DNA from: a virus
Reading direction: 5' to 3' (one strand)
Virus record (IMG/VR): IMGVR_UViG_3300005095_000169
Span: 1 to 43,002 of that record
Length of the DNA: 43,002 bases
Position numbers and translations under genes: made by a program. Position 1 is the first letter of the stretch. Every line of letters starts with the position of its first letter. The notes beneath the pieces were generated by a model. That model saw only the letters and a list, made by a program, of their open reading frames with translations. It was not told the DNA's origin and did no database searches. Positions 7,094 to 14,583 of this stretch are shown here, piece after piece.

Positions 7094-8521
7094 GTGAACG
7101 AGATAATAAAATTAGCAATCAGACAAATGTTGTCAAAAAATAGTTTGTTAGAAATAGATGAACAAAAAAAAATATATGAGGAATCTTTTAACACTTTCTT
7201 TTTTATAAGAGAAAAGATGTATTTCTTAAAAGAGGGTAATTTATTGCAAATTCAAACTCAAAAAGCTTTCAAGGATATGCTACTGTTAGTGTTCCCAGAG
7301 GTAGAACTTGTAACAAGTGGTGACTGGAATATTAATACTAATGCTCTTTGGCATAGACTATCAACCCTGAATAAAATGGATAATATTGCTTATAGGGATG
7401 ACATTTTTGGGAGTGGAAAAATTAAAGTAGATAGAGATACTCTAACTATATATATATATAAAAACAAATTGATACTTGGAGACACTTCTAATATTGATAT
7501 GACAGACAAACAAGTTGATATGGTTGCCAATGATTTCAAGGAGCATTTTCCACAATTTGATGAGGTAATAGATTTTATTGCCAATACAAGGATAGCTAGT
7601 GACAGAAAGGCATCGTGGCTACATATATTAGCACCAAGCAGTTTTGGTAAATCTTTTCTTAGTAGCCTTTTTGAGGAGTTAAACATAGGGTTAGAGGTGG
7701 ACTACAAGGATATAAGTAAGACAGAGGCAAGTGCATTAAATCCAAACATATTGAGAAATTCGCTTGTTATGTTTATAGATGAGTTCAAAAGCTTTACTCA
7801 CGATATGAAAAAAATGAGTTTTAAGATAGACATTGCCCCAAAATACGGCATGAAAGAGACAGTTCCACTATTTGCTAAAATAACATTTTCGGCAGAAATG
7901 CCAACCTCTTTTAGTGGTGCAGTAGATGACCAAATAAAAGAGAGAGTTAGTATTATAAAAGCAGAATCCAAAACCCCTATATATGAAAGAAGCCTCTATA
8001 AGAAAGTAGGAAACCTTTTTTATAGAGATGCCTTGAAAGTGTATATAGATAAAAAAATAAGAAGTAGAATTAATGACTTTTTAGCTAAAGGGAAATATCA
8101 AGCGACAGAAGAAGCAAATAAATTTCTAAAAGATTTTAATCTTAAATATAGAATAAAGGCTCAAAAGATAGATACAGAAATTCATTCTATTGTTCTTGAT
8201 AAAATAGATAATAGAGATGAAAATATCGAGTATATTGATTCTGGAAAAAATAAAGGGAAATATGTAATCAGGAAGTTCAAAAAAACCATAGATGAATGGT
8301 TGAAAAATGAGCTTGATGATAATGAGTATAAGAAATTTAAATATAAAATTACAGATTTAGAGGCTATCCTAGATGGAGAATATAAGGTTATAAAAAATAA
8401 CGGTAGAACCGTAAAAGGGTTAATCGTTGACAAAAATAAACTGAATACTGGATTAATCGAAATTAGTTATGAAGATAAGAACGGGAAAGTTATTGATACA
8501 GAATATATAAATAAAGGGTAG
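7094..8521 (+). CDS. SF3/AAA-type P-loop ATPase, putative second replication helicase
   Basis: 475 residues from the GTG at 7094. An in-frame ATG at 7079 exists, but it falls inside the conserved leader (CATGAAAGGA) whose AAAGGA is the ribosome binding site for the GTG, so the GTG is preferred. Walker A APSSFGKS near residues 180-187, Walker B LVMFIDEF near 224-231, a sensor-like KITFSAEMP, then QIKERVSII with a candidate arginine finger. This order suits SF3 helicases of phages and plasmids. The N-terminal 170 residues and the charged C-terminus are unassigned. It is probably an origin helicase or initiator acting at the GTTAC cluster upstream. Confidence 0.75.
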   Translation: MNEIIKLAIRQMLSKNSLLEIDEQKKIYEESFNTFFFIREKMYFLKEGNLLQIQTQKAFKDMLLLVFPEVELVTSGDWNINTNALWHRLSTLNKMDNIAYRDDIFGSGKIKVDRDTLTIYIYKNKLILGDTSNIDMTDKQVDMVANDFKEHFPQFDEVIDFIANTRIASDRKASWLHILAPSSFGKSFLSSLFEELNIGLEVDYKDISKTEASALNPNILRNSLVMFIDEFKSFTHDMKKMSFKIDIAPKYGMKETVPLFAKITFSAEMPTSFSGAVDDQIKERVSIIKAESKTPIYERSLYKKVGNLFYRDALKVYIDKKIRSRINDFLAKGKYQATEEANKFLKDFNLKYRIKAQKIDTEIHSIVLDKIDNRDENIEYIDSGKNKGKYVIRKFKKTIDEWLKNELDDNEYKKFKYKITDLEAILDGEYKVIKNNGRTVKGLIVDKNKLNTGLIEISYEDKNGKVIDTEYINKG

Positions 8522-8574
8522 CTATTTAAAGCTACCACAAAAGGAATAATAAGAGACATATAAGCCTCTTATTA
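8517..8574. terminator. Two hairpins between convergent genes
   Basis: GGTAGCT (8517-8523) pairs with AGCTACC (8530-8536), overlapping the stop of the ATPase gene. TAATAAGAG (8547-8555) pairs with CTCTTATTA (8566-8574). They lie between genes facing each other, the normal place for a bidirectional terminator. There is no long T-run, so the second is the better candidate. Confidence 0.6.
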
Positions 8575-8612
8575 TCCTACCCCTTTAAGGTATGTTTCTC
8601 ATGCAGTTAGTA

Positions 8613-9071
8613 TTATACAGAAATGTATCTTAGTTGTTTCTGTATATACATAGCAATCAAGATAGCATCTGCTATTCCATCTTCTTTTTTAGTAAGGTTT
8701 AATCCCCAGTAATCATTAACATAGTCTATGTGGTGCTTTTTGGTTCTTCTTTGCCCTACTGGAACTAATGGAAAAGCGTTCATCCACTTTTGAGGAAGTA
8801 TCTCTTTAAAATTACTATTTCTACATGCCCATAAAAGCATATAATAATTCCCACCAATAGCCATAGCACCACCTTGATTACCCCTTATGTGTTGCTTTTC
8901 TATACCGACTATATCACAATCCCTTATTGCATATTCCAGACTGCTACTATCTACTACATTATACTTTCCTATCTTTTGAATAGGCATCTTATAATATTCG
9001 ATACTATTTGTAACAGTATCGATAATAGCTATCCCACCTTTTAATCCAGCATCTATGCCAACTATTTTCAT
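8613..9071 (-). CDS. RuvC-type Holliday junction resolvase
   Basis: 152 residues with an RNase H-fold nuclease pattern. First acidic residue D7 in KIVGIDAG, second E58 in IVGIEKQ, and the C-terminal pair D131 and D135 in KKEDGIADAILIA, the four metal-binding positions of RuvC. A lysine-rich stretch, QRRTKKHH, precedes the last motif as in RuvC proteins that dimerise on four-way junctions. It probably cuts branched replication or recombination intermediates before packaging. It faces the neighbouring ATPase gene and diverges from the Csx20-like gene. Leader AAAGGATAATAA precedes the ATG. Confidence 0.87.
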   Translation of the reverse strand: MKIVGIDAGLKGGIAIIDTVTNSIEYYKMPIQKIGKYNVVDSSSLEYAIRDCDIVGIEKQHIRGNQGGAMAIGGNYYMLLWACRNSNFKEILPQKWMNAFPLVPVGQRRTKKHHIDYVNDYWGLNLTKKEDGIADAILIAMYIQKQLRYISV

Positions 9072-9102
9072 TTATTATCCTTTATATATTGATTTAAAGT
9101 TT

Positions 9103-9108
9103 ATTGTA
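9103..9108 (-). promoter_or_regulatory. -10 element for the resolvase gene
   Basis: On the minus strand TACAAT, then AAAC and TTTAAATC, and a leader ending ATAAAGGATAATAA before the ATG at 9071. The spacing fits the shared phage promoter layout. No -35 is evident. Confidence 0.45.
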
Positions 9109-9131
9109 CTTTAATATTTCTTTAAGATGAC

Positions 9132-9143
9132 TTACTGTATAAT
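9132..9143 (+). promoter_or_regulatory. Promoter of the Csx20-like / 2H-phosphoesterase pair
   Basis: TTACTGTATAAT (-10 TATAAT at 9138-9143), then AAAC, TTACAAAA and a leader AAAAGGATACAACA before the ATG at 9174. The TTACTGTAT word recurs at the promoters at 9959 and 16931. The gene pair therefore has its own promoter and is divergent from the resolvase gene. Confidence 0.65.
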
Positions 9144-9173
9144 AAACTTACAAAACTATAAAAGGATACAACA

Positions 9174-9578
9174 ATGAAAAGAAGAATGTTTTTAGTGTTT
9201 TCACATACGCTTACAAAAGCCCAAGAGAGAGATGCAAAAGAGAGATTTGGTATTGAAGATTTTATAAATATGCCAGATAAGTTAAAGTATCTTTGGAGTA
9301 ATGTGAATCCAAACAGTCAGTTAGCACCACTTAGACTTGCGAATGAGGTGTCAAACTGGCTAATTAGTCAACAATTAGACAAAAATGATGTTTGTCTAGT
9401 TCAGGGAGACTTTGTTGCGACTTATATTCTGGTTGATTGGCTAAAAAGAAGCGGCGTAAAAGCCGTTTATGCCACAACAAAAAGAAATGTAGTAGAAAAG
9501 AAAGTTCACGGCAAAATAGTTAAAACTTCAGTTTTTGAACATATAATGTTTAGAGAATATAGAGGTGCTAATGAGTAA
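9174..9578 (+). CDS. Csx20-like protein, candidate cyclic-oligoadenylate ring nuclease (anti-type III CRISPR)
   Basis: 134 residues. Patterns I associate with the type III CRISPR ancillary family Csx20 are present in order: FSHTLT (9-14), Q17-x-x-DA (to 21), LKYLWSNVNP (37-46), VQGDF-x-ATYILVDW (76-89), YATTKR (99-104), E108, then FEHIMFREY (121-129). The Csx15/Csx16/Csx20 group has been reported to bind or cleave cyclic tetra-adenylate. In a host CRISPR locus it would tune the response; on a phage with no cas genes it would be expected to erase the alarm signal, like the viral ring nuclease AcrIII-1. The family call rests on remembered motifs, not a search. It overlaps the next gene by 8 bases (ATGAGTAA). 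Confidence 0.72.
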   Translation: MKRRMFLVFSHTLTKAQERDAKERFGIEDFINMPDKLKYLWSNVNPNSQLAPLRLANEVSNWLISQQLDKNDVCLVQGDFVATYILVDWLKRSGVKAVYATTKRNVVEKKVHGKIVKTSVFEHIMFREYRGANE

Positions 9579-9942
9579 CTTCACACCTATTTATACAGGG
9601 GTATTTTTACCCCAAGCTAACTATCATATAACTTACCACTTCAACCCAACAAGTCCAACCTTTCCAAACAATTCAATCATAGAGGCAACTAAGGCTAAAA
9701 TAGCCATCGTAGGTGAATACGAAGATTCACAGGTGAGGTGCTACATATGCGAAATTCACCTTAAATCTGGAATAGTGTTGAAGACTCAAAAGGATAGTGA
9801 TAGGTTGCTGCATATCACTGTATGGACTGCTAAAGGAGTCAAGCCAGTCCAATCAGGAATAAATGCCACTAATCATCAAGATAAAATAAAAAAAATACCA
9901 ACTATCTACTTAATTGGATATTGGAGAACTTTCTACAACTAG
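9571..9942 (+). CDS. 2H-phosphoesterase-like protein, candidate cyclic-nucleotide or RNA-end phosphodiesterase
   Basis: 123 residues from the ATG at 9571, which has AGAGG upstream; a GTG at 9565 is less likely. Two copies of the 2H signature (hydrophobic-H-hydrophobic-T-hydrophobic) are visible: YHITY (H19, T21) and LHITV (H81, T83), 62 residues apart, a spacing usual for this fold. WTAKGVKPVQSG follows the second. 2H enzymes include RNA-end cyclic phosphodiesterases and the phage anti-CBASS enzyme Acb1. The tight coupling to a Csx20-like gene favours a role against signalling nucleotides, but tRNA or RNA repair is a real alternative. No search was possible. Confidence 0.62.
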   Translation: MSNFTPIYTGVFLPQANYHITYHFNPTSPTFPNNSIIEATKAKIAIVGEYEDSQVRCYICEIHLKSGIVLKTQKDSDRLLHITVWTAKGVKPVQSGINATNHQDKIKKIPTIYLIGYWRTFYN

Positions 9943-9955
9943 CTAATCTTACATT

Positions 9956-10001
9956 AAGTTACTGTATGCTAATGTTATAAAAACATAAAAGGATACAGTA
10001 A
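9956..10001 (+). promoter_or_regulatory. Promoter with inverted repeat over the FtsK-like gene start
   Basis: TTACTGTATGCT with -10 TATGCT at 9965-9970, then AATG, TTATAAAA and the AAAAGGATACAGTA leader. TTACTGTAT (9959-9967) is the exact complement of ATACAGTAA (9993-10001), which overlaps the start codon. AAGTTACTGT (9956-9965) recurs in complement at 15351 and 34432. Confidence 0.62.
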
Positions 10002-10882
10002 TGAGTTTCACAGAAAAAATAATCAATTCAATCCACAATATACTATTTGAGACAAAACATGAGCAAATAGAAAAGCCACAGTTACCACAGTTAAGTTTAG
10101 AAGAACCAAAAGAGGGAGAAACAGTTTTAAAGATTCCTCTAAATGATGAATTAACATTAGATATGTTTTCGTTCTACCATGCTCTAATTTCTGGTAGAAC
10201 TGGGAGTGGTAAAGGTGTATTTATTCAATACTGTTTAGCTAAAGCAGTAGCAAATAAGGAGAATAGTCCATTCGACATTATCATAATTGATAAAAAAGGA
10301 GTTGATTTTAAATTTCTAAAGACGGCAGGTAAGGCTGAAATTATCCCAAACATAAAAGTTAAAGATATAAGCAAGAAAGACCAAGTTCTCATTAAATTGA
10401 GGGAACTATGGGAAGAAAAAGAGCGTAGAGCTGAAATAATATGGGATGAAGATTGTCTTAATATTCAGCATTATAATAGCGAAAATAAAGATAAATACAT
10501 GAAACCTATATGGGTTATTATAGATGAATATGCAGGTTTTAAAAGCGAATATGGAGATGAAGCAGATGATATAGTATCAAGACTTCTTGCTGAAGCTAGA
10601 AGTTATGGTATCTTTGTGTGGATAGCTACACAGTACGCATTAGCTAGTATAGTTTCATCAGACAAAAGAATAAATTGTGGAATGTTTGCATCTGGCAAGT
10701 TGGAGACAGAGCAAGAATCAAGTGTTGTTCGTATTCCAACAGCACATACGATAGATGTTGATGGAATGCTACATATAAAACTACCAAAGACAGATAGAAA
10801 GAAGCCTATAAAATTTGTGACTCCATATATGGGAAGCAATACAGGACAAATTGAATTTTTAAAAAAAATAATAGGCTTATGA
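10001..10882 (+). CDS. FtsK/SpoIIIE-like DNA-translocase ATPase
   Basis: 293 residues. Walker A GRTGSGKG (65-72), a strand IIIIDKKG (94-100), Walker B WVIIDEY (171-177), then the FtsK hallmark EARSYGIFVWIATQ (198-211). The length equals a bare FtsK motor domain with no membrane segments and no gamma DNA-reading domain. Such motors pump double-stranded DNA in division, conjugation or, in some membrane-containing viruses, packaging. This phage also has a T7-type terminase, so packaging is probably not its job; DNA entry, segregation or transfer are possible. It has its own promoter and precedes the virion genes. Confidence 0.83.
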   Translation: MSFTEKIINSIHNILFETKHEQIEKPQLPQLSLEEPKEGETVLKIPLNDELTLDMFSFYHALISGRTGSGKGVFIQYCLAKAVANKENSPFDIIIIDKKGVDFKFLKTAGKAEIIPNIKVKDISKKDQVLIKLRELWEEKERRAEIIWDEDCLNIQHYNSENKDKYMKPIWVIIDEYAGFKSEYGDEADDIVSRLLAEARSYGIFVWIATQYALASIVSSDKRINCGMFASGKLETEQESSVVRIPTAHTIDVDGMLHIKLPKTDRKKPIKFVTPYMGSNTGQIEFLKKIIGL

Positions 10883-10912
10883 TATAATTCTCCTATATAC
10901 TTTATAGGAGAA
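10880..10912 (+). promoter_or_regulatory. Extended -10 promoter overlapping an RBS-hiding hairpin
   Basis: TGATATAAT (10880-10888) is a perfect extended -10. TTCTCCTATA (10888-10897) is the exact complement of TATAGGAGAA (10903-10912), which contains the ribosome binding site of the gene at 10917. A transcript starting near 10895 would lack most of the left arm, leaving the site open; a read-through transcript would fold and hide it. This resembles control of the T4 lysozyme gene. Confidence 0.72.
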
Positions 10913-10916
10913 ACAA

Positions 10917-11117
10917 ATGATACTAAACACACTAATCAGGCTTAAAGAAAAAATACTTTTAACTTACCCCCACTTAAATACTCACCCAACTAAAACAATT
11001 TCAACACAAGAAGATTTAGCACTGTATAATAAAGATGTTGGAAGATGTGATATAATTGCACTAATAGATAAAGAGATAGCCAAAATAAAAGCAGAACACA
11101 AACACAAGGAGCAATAA
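10917..11117 (+). CDS. Small hypothetical protein, first gene of the virion module
   Basis: 66 residues, basic, unknown function, with a helical lysine-rich C-terminus. A good AGGAG lies 7 nt before the ATG and is the right arm of the hairpin described at 10880-10912. It begins the rightward virion operon and is followed at once by the 51-residue gene and the portal gene. Confidence 0.75.
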   Translation: MILNTLIRLKEKILLTYPHLNTHPTKTISTQEDLALYNKDVGRCDIIALIDKEIAKIKAEHKHKEQ

Positions 11118-11273
11118 ATGGGTGGATTATTCTCAACTCCAAAGATGAACACAGGGCAGGTAGTAGATACAGATAAGAAGCTTAAAAATATCTCTCTATA
11201 TGCCCCAAAAAACAAGAAGAAGCCGACATATTCGGATAAAATTTTTACGATAGATTTAAGTAGTATGAAATGA
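11118..11273 (+). CDS. Small basic protein before the portal gene
   Basis: 51 residues, starting MGGLFSTPKM and rich in lysine. AAGGAG lies 7 nt before the ATG, and the stop overlaps the portal start (ATGA), so the frame is almost certainly translated. Many podophages carry a short protein with a similar MGxLF-xxPK start beside the portal gene; its role is unknown. Confidence 0.78.
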   Translation: MGGLFSTPKMNTGQVVDTDKKLKNISLYAPKNKKKPTYSDKIFTIDLSSMK

Positions 11274-12706
11274 TTTATTCAAACTATACACAGCTTGTGT
11301 CAGATAGGGATGTATATGAGAATATAGCAGAGGAACTAGAACATTACATATTTCCTACTTTAAAGGAGTCCTTATCTAGTGATGAAACGATAGTTAGAAA
11401 TCAGTCCTTAGGTGCAGACCTAATAAGCTCACTCTCATCAAAGTTAATAAAATCTATCTTTCCATTTGGTCAAAAGTTTTTTAGGTTATATATGGATGAA
11501 AGCAATGAAAAAATTGAAAACATGCTGATAATCCTTGAAGATACACTTCTTAAGCAGTCAAACGCCTTAAATATAAGGGGAGTAGTTACGCAAGTAATAG
11601 AGCATCTCCTTATTACTGGGAATGTTCTATTAGACTTAACATCTGATTTTGTTAATTTTTATCGCTTAGATGAGTATGTAGTGGCAAGAAGAGAAGATGG
11701 AGAGTGGTATCAAATCATAATAAATAAAAAAATGGTAATTCTACCAGATGATGATTCAATTTATAGTAAGTATGCATCTAGTCAGGGCGACACGGACTAC
11801 TATTCTACTAATCCATTTGAGTATGACTTCTATATAGATATAAGAAAGCCTCTAAAAGGTAATATAGTCATAAGGGAGTTTATAAATGATATAGAAGTTG
11901 TTGAAAAGAAAAGAGAGGTATCGCGAGACTATCCTATTTATCCTATACGCTTATATGAAGAGGCTGGGGATAATTATTCTCACTCTTACGCATTTAGGCA
12001 CATTGGAGACTTAAGGTTTTATGATGACTTATCAAAAGTTGTTAGGCAGTCGGCACTGATAGACTCAAAAGTTATACATCTTGTAAATCCTGCTTCAGTT
12101 CTTGCTGATAATTTAAAAGAGTTAGCAAGTGCAAGGAATGGGGATTTTGTTGTAGGTAATGATGGTGATGTAGTACCATATTCTCCGAACCATAAGTATT
12201 CTATTCAGTTTCTTATAGGGGTTATGGAGCAAGTAGAAAGAAGGCTATCAATCGCTTATCTTAGAGGCTTAGGCGTAATTAGGGAACGCCAAACCACAGC
12301 ATATGAAGTCCAAACTCTTATAAATGAGATGAGTGAGAAATTTGGTGGGTTCTATATTACTATCTCTCACTCACTCCAGCAACCAATATTTGATTTTATG
12401 CTAAAGACATTAAAACTTGATAAGAAGCTAAAAGATGTAAAAGTGGAATTTCTAAATGGTATAGACACCCTAAGAGATGCTGATAAGTTCCAAAAGCTCA
12501 CTCAACTTGTTCCTTTAGAGGCTATTTACTCATCTGGGCAAGTAGGATACATATCTTTTGAAAAAGTATTCAAATTATATGCACAAGCTTTAGGATTAAA
12601 TACAGAGGAGCTTATAAAAGATGAGCAAGAAATTCAAGCAGAAGAGCAATATCAAGCTACACAAGCAGTATTTGCACAAAAATTACAACAAGGACAGCAA
12701 CAATGA
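11270..12706 (+). CDS. Portal protein (T7-type head-tail connector)
   Basis: 478 residues, close to T7 connector size. Family landmarks: an N-terminal helical region with FPFGQKFFRLYMD, YPIYPIRLYEEAGDNYSHSYA, HIGDLRFYDDLSKVVRQ, HLVNPAS, GDFVVGNDGDVVPY, and RERQTTAYEVQTLINEMSEKFGGFY near the C-terminus, matching the E-R-x-TA-x-E helix of T7-type portals. It forms the dodecameric ring at the packaging vertex and binds the tail tube and terminase. It is coupled to the genes on both sides by 4-base overlaps. Confidence 0.92.
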   Translation: MIYSNYTQLVSDRDVYENIAEELEHYIFPTLKESLSSDETIVRNQSLGADLISSLSSKLIKSIFPFGQKFFRLYMDESNEKIENMLIILEDTLLKQSNALNIRGVVTQVIEHLLITGNVLLDLTSDFVNFYRLDEYVVARREDGEWYQIIINKKMVILPDDDSIYSKYASSQGDTDYYSTNPFEYDFYIDIRKPLKGNIVIREFINDIEVVEKKREVSRDYPIYPIRLYEEAGDNYSHSYAFRHIGDLRFYDDLSKVVRQSALIDSKVIHLVNPASVLADNLKELASARNGDFVVGNDGDVVPYSPNHKYSIQFLIGVMEQVERRLSIAYLRGLGVIRERQTTAYEVQTLINEMSEKFGGFYITISHSLQQPIFDFMLKTLKLDKKLKDVKVEFLNGIDTLRDADKFQKLTQLVPLEAIYSSGQVGYISFEKVFKLYAQALGLNTEELIKDEQEIQAEEQYQATQAVFAQKLQQGQQQ

Positions 12707-12915
12707 CAAAGAAAGATTTAGAGAAGAAAACTAAAGCAGAGTTAATAGATATGATTTTACTCTTAAATGAGAAAAAGAAAGGTACTAATATAGCAGTTGC
12801 ACATTCTGCTAAAGTAGTAGATGCTAAAGAAATATATAAAGATAGAATAGTTATCCCATCTTCTAAGGATAAGAGAATGCAAGTTAAGCTAAATAAGGAG
12901 AGTAAGACATGGTAG
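12703..12915 (+). CDS. Small lysine-rich hypothetical protein
   Basis: 70 residues, strongly basic, with an N-terminal helix (TKKDLEKKTKAELIDMILLLNEKKK) that resembles a short coiled coil. ATGA overlap with the portal gene, and a 7-base overlap with the next gene. It lies between connector and scaffold, so a small head-assembly role is plausible but unproven. Confidence 0.75.
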   Translation: MTKKDLEKKTKAELIDMILLLNEKKKGTNIAVAHSAKVVDAKEIYKDRIVIPSSKDKRMQVKLNKESKTW

Positions 12916-13100
12916 GGTCAATAATTGATGATAGTTGTAAATTAGTATATACTACTAATAGGATAGGAAGACCAAATGAGCAGTGTCTAGGAGATAGTAA
13001 ATATGACACTGGAATATACAATAATAGAAAATTTGAGATAAATGGTTGTTCTAAAGTAGATAGACCTAATACATGTAATCAGACACTTTTTAGGGGTTAA
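12909..13100 (+). CDS. Small cysteine-containing hypothetical protein
   Basis: 63 residues with four cysteines (positions 10, 26, 47, 56) and no recognisable fold. A GGAG site precedes the ATG. It is packed tightly between neighbours in the virion module, which supports it being real. The cysteines could hold a metal or disulphides. Confidence 0.65.
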   Translation: MVGSIIDDSCKLVYTTNRIGRPNEQCLGDSKYDTGIYNNRKFEINGCSKVDRPNTCNQTLFRG

Positions 13101-13101
13101 T

Positions 13102-13293
13102 ATGATTTTAAAAGCAGAAGAAATTTATCAACAAAGAGGAAAAGTACACAGAAGTACTCATAAATTTATGGATGATAGAACACTCACAATAGAAGTTAAA
13201 AGAATGAAAAAAAGAGGTAAAGAGGTTGAGGAGATAGCTATTGAACTTGGTATCTCCAACGATGAAGTGAATAAAATTTTAAAGAGAGGATAG
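13102..13293 (+). CDS. Small protein with helix-turn-helix-like C-terminus
   Basis: 63 residues, basic. The last 30 residues (KRGKEVEEIAIELGISNDEVNKILKRG) resemble a short helix-turn-helix of the sigma-factor region 4 type. It could bind DNA in the virion module, or be a small assembly factor. AGGGG precedes the ATG at 13102. Confidence 0.7.
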   Translation: MILKAEEIYQQRGKVHRSTHKFMDDRTLTIEVKRMKKRGKEVEEIAIELGISNDEVNKILKRG

Positions 13294-13301
13294 TAAAAAA
13301 A

Positions 13302-14039
13302 ATGTCAGAAAATGAAGTAAAAAATGTTCAATCAACCGAACAAAATGAGGCTCAAAATGTTCACTATGAAAAACAAACTCAACCTGAAAATGAGCTAATA
13401 TTAGGCAGATTTAAGAGCTATGATGACCTTGCAAAAAGCTATCAGGAGCTAGAAAAAACTCATTATCAGAAGTTAAACGAGTTTCAGAACATCAAAAAAG
13501 AATATGAAGCATTAAAGAATCCAAAAATCCCATTAACAGAATTAGTCCAACAAAAATTAGAGGAAAATAATGGAATTTTAGATTATGATGAGTTCAAAAA
13601 GGCAGGATATGACCCTGAGGTTGTTGATATTGTAAAGGGTAATATAGAGGCTCAAAAGGCTTTAGAGGAAACAAGAAAGGCTCAAAAACTCCTTGAAGCA
13701 GAGAAAATATTAGGCGAAAACAAGAATGAAATAGTGCAATTTTCAAACGATTTGTTCAATTCTGATACATTTGCAGATGAAGAAAAGGCACTTATAGCTC
13801 AACTAAATGAAGAAAATCCTACTTTACTTGCTAAGATTTCTACCTTTTTATATGAGGGATACAAGGCAAATTCTGACAAAGGACTATTTAATCCTTATAC
13901 AAGTAGGTTACAAAACAGCACAGATTTATATAAATCAGAAAAAGAATTTCAAGCAGATATGAGACGCCCAGAGTTCAAAAACGACAAAGCATTTAGAGAA
14001 AGAATACTAGCAAAAGCCTCACGCTCTTTTAATAATTAA
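13302..14039 (+). CDS. Scaffolding (capsid assembly) protein
   Basis: 245 residues, acidic and almost all helix. ILGRFKSYDDLAKSYQELEKT (about residues 33-53) is the signature found near the N-terminus of T7-type scaffolds, followed by a long coiled region. It should guide capsid shell assembly and be lost on maturation. In relatives the major capsid gene follows at once; here it is nearly 4 kb further on, after an insert. Confidence 0.85.
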   Translation: MSENEVKNVQSTEQNEAQNVHYEKQTQPENELILGRFKSYDDLAKSYQELEKTHYQKLNEFQNIKKEYEALKNPKIPLTELVQQKLEENNGILDYDEFKKAGYDPEVVDIVKGNIEAQKALEETRKAQKLLEAEKILGENKNEIVQFSNDLFNSDTFADEEKALIAQLNEENPTLLAKISTFLYEGYKANSDKGLFNPYTSRLQNSTDLYKSEKEFQADMRRPEFKNDKAFRERILAKASRSFNN

Positions 14040-14050
14040 CACAAAATGTT

Positions 14051-14083
14051 TTAGATTGTATGTATAAAAAATATACAATCTAA
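14051..14083. terminator. Hairpin after the scaffold gene
   Basis: TTAGATTGTAT (14051-14061) is the perfect complement of ATACAATCTAA (14073-14083), 11 bp with an 11-nt loop. It lies 12 nt after the scaffold stop. AT-rich and without a long T-run, it may end or slow transcription, or protect the 3' end of the connector-scaffold mRNA. Confidence 0.55.
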
Positions 14084-14339
14084 TCTTACTTATATTAAAA
14101 ATTGTATAAAATATACATGTTGATTTGTTGTGATTATTCTTTTAACATTTTTTGTATATCAAAAGCTAGTATCAGCATTAACTTTGTGTCCTCCTTTGAT
14201 GTTTTTTGAGATGATACATTTTGGCAAATCAACGCAAAATTTTATTCATGAGACTCCTATTTAAATTCAAAGAACTCACAAAAGGAGATGTTCGGAGATT
14301 AAGGATAAATTCTCCGTACTCTCTTTTTGAGTCTCCATG

Positions 14340-14361
14340 GCATCTCCGTAGCATCTCCGTA
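14340..14361 (+). repeat. Tandem 11-bp repeat
   Basis: GCATCTCCGTA occurs twice without spacer (14340-14350, 14351-14361), followed by a run of A. The TCTCCGT core recurs at 14311 and 14925, and as its complement in the hairpin at 14293. Possible binding sites for a regulator. Confidence 0.6.
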
Positions 14362-14583
14362 AAAAAAATAATTGTGTAGTGTTCCAAAAAGTAGCACCTT
14401 TACTAATCTAAATAAACATAAATAAACATAAATGTTGTACTGTTTATTTATATCTAAATAGTGCCAAAAAAATATCAAATTTCGATTAAGAAAACTATAT
14501 ATTTTTGCCAAAAAATGGATGATTATACTCTATATTATATGCTAAAAATACCAACATTTGCTCTAAACCTTAAACGCGAGTTC

